Origin: Themeda triandra
Taxonomy: Eukaryota; Streptophyta; Magnoliopsida; Poales; Poaceae
Assembly (NCBI GenBank): GCA_018135685.1
Contig: JAENPR010000909.1
Location: 124,001-188,000 of the forward strand
Length of the DNA: 64,000 nt
Reading direction: 5' to 3'
A model generated the notes under the pieces. It was not told the DNA's origin. It worked only from the letters and a program-made list of their open reading frames with translations, and searched no databases. Shown one piece after another: positions 11,587 through 22,384 of the stretch; position 1 is the stretch's first letter; every line of letters begins with the position of its first letter. The position numbers and the translations under genes were made by a program.

Positions 11587-11860
11587 TGTAACACCCCGGC
11601 CCAGAGCTTAACAGGATTAATAGGATACTCATATCAACAAGTTGCAACTTCTTTTCCGGAAGCCCATCTCGTAAAAACTCCAAAGTTAAGCATGCTTGGC
11701 CTGGAGCGATGGGTGACCGACCGGGAAGTTCTTTCCCGGGTGCGCATGAGTGAGGACAAAGTGCGCAGAAAAGACTGGTGTTGGTCTGTGAGGCCAGTCT
11801 ATATCCTAGTTAAGCGGCCAGATGTAAGCGGTCCCGGCCTCGGAGGGGCGGGACGTTACA
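11587..11860 (+). mobile_element. Cassandra-type solo LTR with 5S rRNA-like block
   Basis: A 274-bp unit begins TGTAACACCCC and ends GGACGTTACA, flanked by a perfect 5-bp duplication ATGTT (11,582-11,586 and 11,861-11,865). The middle, about 11,665-11,765, follows plant 5S rRNA: CTCCAAAGTTAAGCATGCTTGG and GATGGGTGACCGACCGGGAAG correspond to the internal Pol III promoter boxes. This architecture is that of Cassandra, a small non-autonomous element (TRIM) whose LTRs carry 5S sequence. Only one LTR is present, consistent with LTR-LTR recombination. It lies antisense within the first exon of the AHL gene. Confidence 0.93.
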
Positions 11861-12021
11861 ATGTTGACGACGCCGGCGCCGATGGCTGACGACGATCCGC
11901 TGTTCCGCTGCGTCCGCACAAACTCATCAATCTCCTCCAGCGACGGAGCAGGGGAAGGCTCCGATATGCCGGCCATCTTCGACTATCTGTACGTGGAGAT
12001 AGATACAAAGGACGTGGCTTG

Positions 12022-12029
12022 TATTTATA
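12022..12029 (-). promoter_or_regulatory. TATA box of the AHL gene
   Basis: The minus strand reads CCTATAAATACAAG, with TATAAATA at these positions, about 46-53 bp upstream of the ATG at 11,976. This implies a very short 5'UTR of ~20 nt. Confidence 0.65.
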
Positions 12030-13313
12030 GGCATGTCAGATGGATCGACTGGATCCAGGAAGGGAATCGACAGCGATGGGAGTCGTATCGACACCTTGAG
12101 AGTAGAGCTCGAAACGACGCATCGGGAACGATCCGCAGTGTGAAAAGGTCGCCCGGAACGTCCGCTCCGCCGCCGCTGACGTCCACCAATATGATGGCCG
12201 CGTGGGAAACTGATAGGGCATTGACGTCGGTTGACTCTGGCTAAACATTAATGACGGAATGCTTCGCCTTCATCGAATCCATGGGAAACCAAACCACCCT
12301 TTCGCGGCTTTCTTTGGCCGTGGAAATGTCATACGACATCGGCGACGGTTCCCTTTGGTTCCGGCGCCGGCGAACTTTTACTTAATATTTTTGAGTTTTA
12401 TGCTATTTTAAATTTGTAACAATGTTCTTATCGCATAATATATATGTAGTCAGTTTTTATTGTTATTTCGTTATTAGATTCGTTTTTTATATGCGTGCCG
12501 TGACGGGTTCAAAAAAATCCTTATTAACGCAAGCGCACACGGCGAAATGCGGCCCCAAACAAAAAAAGCATATGCGGCCCATGTAAAAACATGAGCCCAT
12601 GTCCTACTTGGTTCATCGATACCCGCCAATCGCCTCGCCCGACGTCGCTCCGCCACGCCCGACGTCCGTACAAACGACCCCCTCTTCACGACTCGCCCGA
12701 CGTCGGCGTGTCGTACTCCGTATGCTAAAAAACAGCCCAGTGTGGTTTTCGGCTTCTCACTTGGTCACGTATGCTGAAAAACAGCCCGTATGTTAGCCGG
12801 CCCCGAACAAGCGGTCGACCGTGGGCCGCCACCGAATCCGACCGGGAAAAATGGCGAAGCGGATCAATAATTCCGCGGCCCACGGGCTATAGGCCCCGTC
12901 TGAACACAGTGACGGACCTCCGTCTTTTTGTCAGACGGAGCAGCGACGGCAACGTCTCCGCAGGTTGACGGTGACGGAACAATGTTTCTTTGTCAACCGG
13001 ACGGCAACGGTGCCGTCGTACTTACGGATGTCTTGGAGCAGTAACCGATGAGCTTAGGCGCCTACTACGACGAAAACTGGGCGCATCTCTCTGCACCGGC
13101 ACATTCGACTCATGCGCGCACCGTTCTTCGTGTGCGGGCCCCAGCTTGACGTGGCCGCATCCCTGCGCTAGACCCGACTTCAACCTGCGGTGCTCGTATG
13201 GTCCGCATCTACATCCACATAATATCGCAGCGTGCTTAGCTAACCTCGGTCCTATACCAATATTTCCGATATATGTAATATGTAATAATATAGTTTCGTA
13301 TGTGTAATACTAG
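12030..13313. other. Intergenic spacer
   Basis: No coding signal. An imperfect ~48-bp direct repeat (TATGCT(A/G)AAAAACAGCCC) occurs at about 12,721 and 12,769. Part of the interval should hold the 5' end of the PIF/Harbinger element, but I could not find its terminal inverted repeat. Confidence 0.4.
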
Positions 13314-14599
13314 ATGACTTCTTGGGAGGAGATTCTTAGGAACTTCTTGTTAGAAGAGGAAGAAGAAGATGAGGAGTCTTTCTGTTTTCTCCTTCCCGCT
13401 CTAATGCCCTTTCTCGACGAAGAGAAAATACCTGAGCATACCTCATCTCTTCCTGGTGCTAAAAAGATTGAAGAAATTCTCGAAGGACACGAGAATTGGT
13501 GTAAGCAAGAGTTTAGGATGGAGCCCGAGATATTTAGATTTGTAGCCAATTTTTTCAGAACCCAGAACTTGCTACAAGACACAAAGCATATGAAGATTGA
13601 GGAGCATCTTGGGCTGTTCTTGTTCATGCTTTCCCATAATGCAAGCACGGATCGGCTGAAAAAGGAGTTTCAACATAGTGGTGAGACAATCCATAGGAAA
13701 ATAGGCAAAGTCTTTGATATCATTCTAGAATTAATCGAAAAATTCATCAAGCTTCCAAATCCAAGTCGTACACATGTGAAGATTACAAGTGACCCTAGAT
13801 TTATGCCCTTCTTTCAGGTTGGTTTAAACGGACAATACACTTTCTTTAATACCATTTCTAAGTACTATCCAATCCAAATATTTAGTAACTTTTCTTGCCT
13901 GTAGAACTGCATCGGCGTAATTGATGGCACTCATACCCCCATCACAATTGGGCAAGACAAGGCCAGTCCCTTCAGAAATAGGAAACATACACTATCACAG
14001 AATGTGATGTTTGCCTGTGACTTTGACTTGAAGTTCACTTTCATCTCAGCTGGATGGGAAGGATCCGCATGTGATGCGGGAGTCTTGCGATGTCTGCTCT
14101 TGCCAAGGGATTTACTGTGCCACCCGGAAAGTTTTATCTTGTAGATGGTGGATACGCAAACACACCATCATTCCTTGCCCCCTACCGAGGAGTGAAGTAC
14201 CATCTCAGTGAGTTCAGGGGACGAGGCCGAAATGCATATGCTAACTACAAGGAATTGTTCAATCATAGGCATGCACTTCTTCGAAATCACATTGAGAGAG
14301 CCTTTGGGGTTCTAAAAAAGCGGTTTCCAATTCTAAAAGTGGGGACACACTACCCAATTGAATGTCAAGTAAAGATTCCAGCAGCTGTTGCTGTGTTTCA
14401 CAACATCATTAGAGGGTTGAATGGCAATGAAGAGTGGCTAGACTACCTACCTGATAATATTAACCCATCAGACTATGTTGACATGCCCGAGGGAGGTGAT
14501 GAGGTAGACGATGACTACCCAAGTGAGATGGAAACAATCCAGGGAAATGACCTACGAGACCAGATAGCGCAGCAGATGTGGGCTGCCTACAATGCTTAG
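13314..14599 (+). pseudogene. PIF/Harbinger-family transposase (nuclease), frameshifted
   Basis: DDE transposase of a PIF/Harbinger element. Exon 1 (13,314-13,817) starts MTSWEEILRN, has an acidic run, and ends PFFQ|GTTGG. The intron is 13,818-13,904 (acceptor CCTGTAG). Exon 2 starts NCIGVIDGTHTPI in phase 0, the usual junction before the first catalytic Asp. The other catalytic residues are seen in YLVDGGYANTPSFLAPYRG (Asp) and LRNHIERAFGVLKKRFPIL (Glu). A 1-nt shift at about 14,088-14,092 separates ACDAGVLR from SALAKGFTVPPG, so the gene cannot make an intact enzyme as read. The end, at 14,597-14,599, is normal for the family. The Myb-like partner gene follows on the same strand. Confidence 0.88.
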
Positions 14600-14602
14600 G
14601 AT

Positions 14603-16764
14603 AGTAGTGTTTGGAATGTAATTTATGAGTTCTGAGTTATGTATTTCTATAATACATTTTGTGATATAACATTATGTAATAAATTGTCCAATACATTCTA
14701 TAATACTTGGTTATGTATGTCTGTAATACATTTTGTGATGCTGCATTCTATAATACATTCCGTATATTTATGAGATGTATTTCTATAATTATTACTTGCA
14801 GCAATGGCAAGGGCTAGTGGAACATTGGGTATGAGAAAGGGTTGGTTAATATTATGAGAGACCATGTGAACATTCCCATGTTCAGGGGTCAGAATGGGTG
14901 GACTGGTGATGGTTGGAAAAGTATCTCAGAGAAGTTTACCCAAATGTTCCTTTAGCACACTTCACAAAGCAGCAACTGCAAGAGAAGGAAAAGGAGCTAA
15001 AGGGCAGCTGGAAGGCAATACGAGATGCATTAAAAGAGAGTGGTGTTAGCTAGAATGAGTCCTTGTCCATGGTTGTTGCGGAGCCAGATAAATGGAAAAA
15101 GTTGACCAAGGTAAGAAATTTTCACTAAACCAAAAAAAATGTTGCCATATTCTTGTTGCAAGCACTAACTATGCTGTTGTCTTGGTATTCAATAGGATAA
15201 TGGAAAAATGGCTAAGTTCCAAAAGAAGCCCTTTCCTCTATTTGAAGACTGTTCATTATTGTATCATGGTATGTTATTTGAAACTTCTTTCTAAAGAATC
15301 CCTTTCTAAGCACTGACTATACTATTTTTTGACTGATTTCAGTGCTGTACTACCTTTTTGACTGATTTCTTGCTTTCAGTTTAAGTTATAATACTCCTGC
15401 ACTTGAAGTATGATTGTGTATTACTTTTGTTTTGCACAGGAAGTGTTGCTACTGGAAATTATAACTTCACGTCGACTGAGCACTTGCTCCCTGCTGCTCC
15501 ATCTGCTCCCGCTGCTCCTGCTGCTCTAGCTGCTCCCACTGCAATCTCTGATAGCACAAGTCTGTTTACTTCGTTTGATGGGTTTGATGACTCAAGTGCA
15601 CGAAATGAAGCTCAGTCTGCCCCTGTCATTCAAGAATCTGTGCAAGGAGCAAGAGGTGGGTGAAAGCGTAAGCAGAGTCACATTGGTGCTGCTGTTGAGG
15701 ATTGGGTGCAATATAAGAAGACGCAAACGAGCAAAGCCTTGGAAGAGATCAGTAAGAAGAAGAAAGAAGATGAAAGATTTTTAGTTGACAAGTGTCTTGA
15801 TGAGGTGGACGCGATGGATGGACTTACTGAAGAGGAGAAGGCGTATGCTATGACAATCTTCAAATCTGAGGTAGATAGAGAAGTGTTCATGAAAATGAAA
15901 AACAAGAATGTTTGTTTGATTTGGCTCAAACAACAGATAAGGTAATGCTTATCTACCACTGCATTAGTTTACTTGTGCTTACTTGCTTGCTTGCTTTCCT
16001 TTCTCCTCTTCTTCTAGCATTACATCATGTTTATTGAACCTGTACACAAAGAACTGCATTGCAGTGGAGTTCATGTTTGTATACTAGAACTAGCAAGTGG
16101 AGAACAGCTAGGTTGTTCCAGGGGAGTTTGTGGATATCTGGAATTTCTCCAGCTGGATTACTGGAACCGTAGTAACATTATCATAGTTTGCTCCTATGCC
16201 CAAACCAAAAAGGATATGCTATTTTCAGATTTGGTCCTGTACCTAGACCAAATTTGATTGCATTGCAGGTCAGAAACAATTTGTAGGAGGTTGGTGTGCA
16301 CTGGTCCTTATGGTCCTTATGCGATTTGGACAAACCTTCTCTTATTTCAAGATGGAGACTCTAGTCCTGATATTCTTGCAATCAAGTAAACATGCATGCT
16401 GTCTTTATTGTTTGATGAATGATGAATAAGTATAAATTATTTCAAGATGGAGTCTCTTGTCCTGATTTCTCTACAGTTTATTTTTAGAGAGCAAGAAAGT
16501 GCAGGTTTTTGTCTAAGATACACCTAAATGCCTGCCTTCTGTATTCTAAAATCTGTGTGATCGCTGATGTTACCATCTGGAGTGAGTGGCTTCAAGTTGT
16601 TGAAAAGAAAATGTAGTTTATTTTTCACATGAAAATGTTTTTTTTTTCACTTTCTGAAACTTGGAGCTGCTAATGTTTGTCCTTGTATTTACTTGCAGAG
16701 CTCTCGGTGGAATGCAATGTATGATTTGAGAAGAAAAATCAGCAATACCTATGAAAGCTTATGA
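14603..16764. other. Flanks and introns of the Harbinger relic
   Basis: 14,603-14,804 is an AT-rich spacer with repeated AATACATT(T/C)TGTGAT-like words. 15,946-16,764 is AT-rich with no gene signal. No matching terminal inverted repeats were found, so the limits of the element remain open. Confidence 0.4.
14805..15945 (+). pseudogene. Myb/SANT-like partner protein of the PIF/Harbinger element, decayed
   Basis: PIF/Harbinger elements need a second, Myb/SANT-like DNA-binding protein along with the nuclease. Exon 1 is 14,805-15,110 (AAG|GTAAG), exon 2 15,196-15,268 (CATG|GTATG), exon 3 15,440-15,945; the phases match. Recognisable pieces are NGWTGDGWKSISEKFTQMF, GSWKAIRDALKESGVS, EPDKWKKL, KPFPLFEDCSLLY, an Ala/Pro-rich linker, and a C-terminal lysine-rich coiled region ending MKMKNKNVCLIWLKQQI. 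Breaks: 1-nt shifts near 14,850 and 14,953, TAG at about 15,051 (after GVS, where Trp is usual), and TGA at about 15,662. Clearly a relic. Confidence 0.82.
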
Positions 16765-16953
16765 GGCTAGTCTCAATGGTGTTTCATGAGAGTTTCATGC
16801 ACATTAAATATGCTGATGTGGCACTATATTAATGAAGAGAGAGATGATAGAGTTTCATGCGAGAGAGTTTCATCCCCATGAAACTTTTATGCACTGTTTT
16901 CAAAAAATTAATGTATTGGAAACAATGCCATGAAACCCCCACTGAGACTAGCC
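16765..16953. mobile_element. 189-bp MITE with TGA target duplication
   Basis: The ends are GGCTAGTCTCAATGG and CCACTGAGACTAGCC, inverted repeats of each other with one mismatch over 15 nt. The imperfect match extends further inward (GTTTCATG/CATGAAAC). TGA flanks both sides (16,762-16,764 and 16,954-16,956). A 3-bp duplication fits a PIF/Harbinger (Tourist-like) MITE, although TTA/TAA is the usual target. No coding capacity. Confidence 0.85.
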
Positions 16954-18127
16954 TGAAAAGCAGTTAAGCCATAGCAACAATACCTATGAAACCATTAATC
17001 TGCGTGAATTGTGTTATTCAAAAATTCTGTATTTTCTTGATTTTCTAGGATAATTGTTTTCAATTTGCTAAGACATACCAAAGGTTCTTGTTTTGGAAGA
17101 ATATATATTTGAATCTAAGGATGGTCAGTTTAGATGCCAGAAGACATTGGATCTAAGGATGGTCAGTTTCGAGATGAGGAACAATTTGTATGAATGCTAC
17201 TAGTAGTTGGTTATCAAACTGAAGTCTTGTGCTATATATTTTTATGTAAACAAACTTATTCCTGAGATTACTTCTATCACTATGAGATGCGCATTGCTAT
17301 GTAGTGACTTCCTCATATTATTTTTATTTTTGAATTTTCTTATTTTCCAAGATATTTATGTACTATATCTATAGTGAAGTTATCAAATAAGCCAAGAGTG
17401 TTCCTGTAACATGGGCATGCTTCGGGAGCCTTGGTCGCATCACCCCGCACCCCGTGCAACTGCTTCCAAACAGCAGCAGGGAAGGAACCCCGCACGTGGA
17501 ATATCAGCACCGGGTGGAGAGGGGATTAGCATGCCCAGAAAAACCCTCCCCCTCCCTTTTTTTCCGTGGGTTAATTTCCCCGAGTTGCCAAAGTAGCCCT
17601 TAGGTTGAAACTCATGAAACAATGCATAGTCATAGTTCATCCATAGATGTATGTTGTAGCAAAAAGACACTGATTTCACGCTACTATGTAGGCTGCTGAA
17701 TGAACAGTGGTAGTCGACAGAGACAGGCGGGCCACAGGAGCTCTCCAAAGTGGGCTTTCATAACTGCACTAGTGCTTCGTAAACATCGACGGTTTCCCCA
17801 TCACAAGATCATTCCAGATCGCAACGCCACAGCATGCAGTTCCAGATTTGAAGATGAACTAGGCTAAAAAAAACTTCTGCTTCGACTGGGAAAAGTTCAA
17901 GATTAGCCTTGCATTCAAGGTTCGGTGCTGAAAATGGCTGGTGTGAAAGGCAGGCTAAGCAAACCTCCTGTTCTCCTATCATACTTCCTCATCAGTATCT
18001 TCACTAGTCCTGCATGAACAGCATATATGACACATTAGATGACAGCCATTACTATTCAGAATACTGCAGTCTGCAGATTGGGTATGGCAGTAGAAATCCA
18101 CTTGCGCCATTGCGCACAAAGAGGACA

Positions 18128-18223
18128 AGCAGTTATGATCATGAATTTGTACAGGCGAAAGATTGTATTGGAATTAGCAGTTATGATCATGAATTTGTAC
18201 AGGCGAAAGATTGTATTGGAAGT
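18128..18223. repeat. 48-bp tandem duplication
   Basis: Two nearly identical adjacent copies (18,128-18,175 and 18,176-18,223), each starting AGCAGTTATGATCATGAATT. Confidence 0.93.
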
Positions 18224-18758
18224 AACTGATGCTTCTTTCTGTCAGACCCTAGAGATGGCCGATTCTGGTAAAGATGAGGCTTTGATCCCCAAAAAAGGGC
18301 AGTTGTTCTTTGAGGAAATTTAAAAGAACACCAATAAATTAACCTTGATGAACTCTACCGAACTGAATGCGTGGAACAGCCTAAAAAAACAAGGCACTTA
18401 GCAATACAGTACGGTTCTTGTAGCAAAAATGAAGCAGGCAACCACATGTCCATTGAATCGAGGTAAAGACAATGTAATACGAAAATGCAGATACGTTCAC
18501 TCACAGCGAGCAACAAACCACTATGTCTATTAGACGAAAAATCTACTGTTGTGGCATGTGAGTCTGGCAATGCTTTTTCCTCAGTTTATCTTTTTTTAGC
18601 AGAGATGAAATCACAATTAGCAATACATCATGTAGAGAATAACTACTACTTGTTTACCTCTCATCGCTTGATTGTGCTTAGAGATCTGCAGTGTAGCCAT
18701 TTCCCGGTGTATGAGGCCCTTATCGGTCGATCTTCATGACGATTGTGAATCAAGTCAG

Positions 18759-19054
18759 AGAGCTAGATAAATAAGAGAACCTGCGGCATTGTCTGTAGAA
18801 CAAAGTTTCAATTAGACTATTATAAAATTTCACCAACCAATTCAGGTTGAGGATAGCATAGTAACGAACAGATCTTTCAAATTCACACGAATATGTCTGT
18901 GAACTCAGAGCTAGATAAATAAGAGAACCTGCGGCATTGTCTGTAGAACAAAGTTTGAATTAGACTATTATAAAATTTCACCAACCAATTCGGGTTGTGG
19001 ATAGCATAGTAACGAACAGATCTTTCAAATTCACAGGAATATGTCTGTGAACTC
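18759..19054. repeat. 148-bp tandem duplication
   Basis: Copies 18,759-18,906 and 18,907-19,054 both start AGAGCTAGATAAATAAGAG and differ at only a few positions, so the duplication is recent. Confidence 0.93.
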
Positions 19055-20056
19055 AAGCATAAGAAGTACCAGTACAAAAGAGCCATTAGTTAGGAATAGA
19101 AATAGGACATCTGCCCTCTAGAACTTAGTTAAGTATGATGTTTACCGTTGTAATAACTACTTGTGGCTGCAGGTATCTAGGATCATAAATTCGCATGGCC
19201 TCTACTTTTAGAAGGAATTAGTACTTTCAATAGCTATGACCACTATATTTAATTATCAATTTAGATTAGCTGGAAAACTAATGAATTTGAAACAGGTTCT
19301 ATTGTTTTTCTTTGTTTTGCAGTACATATTCCTGCAGTCCAGCATAGCACAGATATGTAACCTATGTTACCCCGATACATGAGCATGGCCACGTCCTCAG
19401 ATACTTCCTCAGATACGTATCCACGCGATTTGATGAATGACGATACGTATCCGCTTTCTGCCAGGCTGCACGAGCGCCGCCACTTGACACGCCTCTGCCC
19501 ACTTGCACGCGCGAGTACAGCCGCCCACTTGGATGAACAGCACCACGAGTGCCGCCTCCCGACGCGCGTCTTCCTGCCAGTACACGCGGTGATGTCTTGT
19601 CCTGCTCGCCGGCCGCCGATGACGAGCCACCGGGCCCCCTCGCCGGACGCAGGTGATGAGCCTCCGCCCCTGCTCGTGAGCCACGACGACAATCTCCGCC
19701 CCCGCGACGAGAATCTAGGCATCCAGCGACATCCCATCCTGCTCGCCGGCTGCTGGGGAGGAGCCTTTGCTCCCACTCGCCAGCGGCGAGGCTCCGCCCC
19801 CACGACGTGCATCCAGGGCTCCAGGCCCCGTGACTTATTCTTGCTTGATTTCTTCTCCCTGCTTTCTCTCTACCTGTTCCTCTGCCCGTTCTCTCGATCT
19901 ACTATGTTTTGCAGTTCTAAATTTCTTATTGCTTGATTTTCTTTATATGCAGTGAGTAGATCTGTAGATGGGCGTCTCCTCTTTCTTGTTGATCTACTTT
20001 GCAGCTTGATGTTGTGGATGAGAGTGAGGCCATATCTGGCTCAGAACACCACCACA

Positions 20057-21640
20057 GTATAAATGCGAATCTCTACTGGATCTACCCAGCATTGTCTCAA
20101 AAGTGCCACTCTTTGAGATCGCAAGAGCATCAAAATGACCAATTTTAAATTTCTCAGGCTTATTCAGGAGAACAACGGCAACAGTCACTCTTGGACATTT
20201 TGAAATTACTAATAGAATTTGTGTAATGCACCTACCCAGGAATAAGATATTGTTTTTTGGCAAACAAAAAAAGGAGTTATATAATTTCAATGCAATATGC
20301 AAGACAGTAATCCTTATGGTTTCAGTGAAAAGAGTAGCATACACCATCAGGTAGCATAACCAAAATCAAGTAAACAGTATAAAAAATTCTTCAGTATAAA
20401 CTGTGTACCAGGCAACAGCATTATGTAAGTTACATTTGTGCATAAAAAGGAATTCAATTAGAAACACAACATACTCTGACAAATGCAGACACTATCTTAG
20501 TAATTATCTAGTTCGAGATTCTGCACTTACTCTGAAGCTATCTTACCTGTTGTTACTATTGTTGACAGTCCGAAAAAGTATTGCACTGAAATTGCATCAT
20601 AATCTCATATGAAACTGTAAGCTTATCCAATCAAACACAACCAACACTTTAATGCCACAAGAAAAGGTCCAAAATGTGGCATTTTCCATTTTTCGTTGCA
20701 GGTTGTAGTCTTAGTCTTATGGGCATTCTACAACAGGTTATTCCTGCACAATAAGCCCAAAACAAGCTATTGGTATGGACCAGTCACAGTCATCTCAAAC
20801 CACACGACTGAGTAAAACAATTAAAAAGAATACAAAAGAATGGTCACCAGCATTCAAACATGCTTCTATGGCCAGAGTATTTGCATAATAGACGTGCTTA
20901 ACAATCCTGTCACTGCTGCATATTACATCGAAGGTAAAATCTCAAAGTTATCAGAGGAGAGCACTAGCTTAGTATTGTAATACAGTTTCATACAGCAAGT
21001 AACAGTGTATCTGTGAGGAGAGCACAGCTGTAGCCGAAGCTGAAGTAATGCAGCCGATCCAGCTGCATATCCAGCTTAGAAAACCATAGTTACTAAATAC
21101 GAATTTCTCCTGGACCTATCCAGGCATCCAGCATTGTCTCAAAAGTACCACTCTTTGACATTGCAAGAGCACCAAACTCACCAATTTTAAATTTCTCAGG
21201 CTTATTGAGGAGAACAACGCCAGCACATGACTCTTGAACATTGCAATTACTTGTAGAATTTGTGCAAGATGTAAAAGGAGAGTTATTATGTAGTTACAGT
21301 GCAAATCCTTATGATTTCAGTGAAAAAAGTAGCATACACCATCAGGTAGCATCACCAAAATCAAGTAACAGAATCAAAATTTCTTCAGTATAAATTGCGG
21401 ACCACGTCCAACAATTGTGGCTAATGTTTAAGTGAAAAGAGTAGCATACACCATCAGTTAGCATCACCAAAATCAAGTAACGGAATCAAAATTTCTTCAA
21501 TATAAACTGCGAACCACTTCCAACAATTATGGCTTATGGTTTCAGTGAAAAGAGTAGCACACACCATCAGGTAAGCATTGCCAAAATCAAGTACTAAACA
21601 TTATCAAAATTTCTTCAGTAATTGCGTACCACGTCCAACA
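20057..21640. repeat. ~330-bp segmental duplication with a triplicated tail
   Basis: Block 20,057-20,411 is repeated at 21,089-21,420, including the exon-like antisense frame and the AGTAGCATACACCATCAG tail. In the second block the tail occurs three times (starting about 21,317, 21,431 and 21,540) with a ~112-bp period. The two blocks have drifted by substitutions and small indels. Confidence 0.85.
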
Positions 21641-21771
21641 ATTACGCGCAGAACAGCCTTATTTCCCCACAAAGGGAACCAAAATTAACCTCAGGAACTA
21701 GTATTGTGAACCAAATTAACCCCAGGAACTAGTATCATGAACCTAAGAACCAACCCAACAACAATTGTTAG

Positions 21772-22187
21772 TCACACTCCCCTGCACAGGGTCAGGATGG
21801 TGATAAGGAAAGAGCCCCCCACCGTCACCTTCCTCCACGTGGTGAGGCCGACCTGCCTCTTGTACTTCTCGATGGCCTTATCATGGTCCTTCTCCGCCTT
21901 GTCGAGGTTCTGCTCCATCACCGAGATCTCCCGACACATGTCGGAGAGCTTGGCGTGGGCGCGTATCAGGCATGCTGCGGTGGGAGTGGAGTCCGCGGCG
22001 GCCGGGGTCCCATCGCCGGCGACCGAGCTCATGGGGGCACGCGGGGCGGAGATGGCGGGGACGCGGGGGCGGTGACGGCGGAGACGCCGGGGGCGGTGAC
22101 GACGGGGACGCCGGGGGCGGTGACGACGGGGACGCGCAGGCGCGACCACGCGGCGCCGAGGCCGCGCCGAGCGGCGGCGGAGAGCAT
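21772..22187 (-). CDS. Small coiled-coil protein with C-terminal membrane tail; possible mitochondrial presequence
   Basis: A clear frame runs from ATG at 22,030-22,032 to a stop at 21,772 (86 residues): MSSVAGDG, then a charged helical stretch (AHAKLSDMCREISVMEQ, DKAEKDHDKAIEKYKRQ), then a hydrophobic C-terminal segment (GGSFLITILTL). An upstream ATG at 22,185-22,187 opens MLSAAARRGLGAAWSRLR, an Arg/Ala-rich stretch typical of mitochondrial targeting, followed by VTAPGV repeats. That frame meets a TGA exactly where the 86-residue frame begins, one nucleotide out of register in a run of C. I infer a single protein of ~138 residues with a 1-nt deletion or error, but the shorter protein could be the real product. 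I do not recognise the family. Confidence 0.6.
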
Positions 22188-22329
22188 GGCGGTGGAGAGG
22201 AGGGGAGCGGGCGAGAAGAGAGGTGGCGGCGGGTGCGGAGCGGGCGTGGGCTTAGCCGCTTAGGGTTAGGGTTCAGAGATGTGCTGCGTGGTCTTTATTG
22301 TTGTCCGACACGCCTACCAGTGCGGCCCG

Positions 22330-22335
22330 TGGGCC
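22330..22335 (+). promoter_or_regulatory. Site II-like TGGGCC element
   Basis: TGGGCC lies inside GCGGCCCGTGGGCCGCC, about 145 bp upstream of the upstream ATG of the small minus-strand gene. TGGGCC/TGGGCT (site II) motifs are common in promoters of plant mitochondrial-protein and growth genes. This supports, but does not prove, a promoter here. Confidence 0.4.
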
Positions 22336-22384
22336 GCCGGACGGAAACCTACCTGCGCCGATCGGCCCGCGTAGAGGTGTCTAT

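Larger units (their letters stand above)
10644..11976 (-). pseudogene. AHL (AT-hook/PPC-domain) gene interrupted by an LTR
   Basis: AHL proteins are nuclear; they bind AT-rich DNA and pair through the PPC (DUF296) domain. The first coding part runs 11,976-11,861 (MAGISEP..., 38 codons). A solo LTR follows, and the frame resumes at 11,583-11,230, ending HE|GTACGT. Exon 2 starts at 11,138 after GGATGCAG, in phase 0, and ends at 10,644. Removing the LTR and one target copy restores one frame of ~320 codons. Exon 2 is a PPC domain (GSDVVSELAAFSRG, GVAVLSANGAVGSITLRQ, AMSGTVLP, FTVSLAGLG). A TAG at 10,953-10,955 sits next to WELLAMSG, where the family usually has Arg. The N-terminal region holds two 55-residue repeats, each with an AT-hook-like core (GRQTG; PRGRQPG) that is not the canonical RGRP. 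The gene is therefore broken twice, by the insertion and by the stop. Confidence 0.85.
16957..21771. other. AT-rich intergenic region with local duplications
   Basis: No complete gene recognised. A GC-rich block at 19,420-19,850 has overlapping open frames on both strands, and neither shows a domain. Antisense frames at 20,090-20,165 and 21,120-21,225 read VVLLNKPEKFKIG(E/H)F and SKSGTFETML, which looks like an old coding exon, but I cannot name the family. The separate duplications are listed individually. Confidence 0.5.

Noticed and set aside
11660..11765. A genuine 5S rRNA gene
   Set aside because: The 5S-like block sits inside an LTR with TG...CA ends and a 5-bp duplication, and its sequence departs from plant 5S at many places, as in Cassandra.
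10783..11889. A 368-codon plus-strand open frame
   Set aside because: It runs antisense through the AHL exons and straight across the Cassandra LTR, so it cannot be an ancestral gene; high GC keeps it open.
17413..17536. MITE bounded by GGGCATGCT...AGCATGCCC
   Set aside because: Only 9 bp of inverted repeat and no matching target duplication at its edges.
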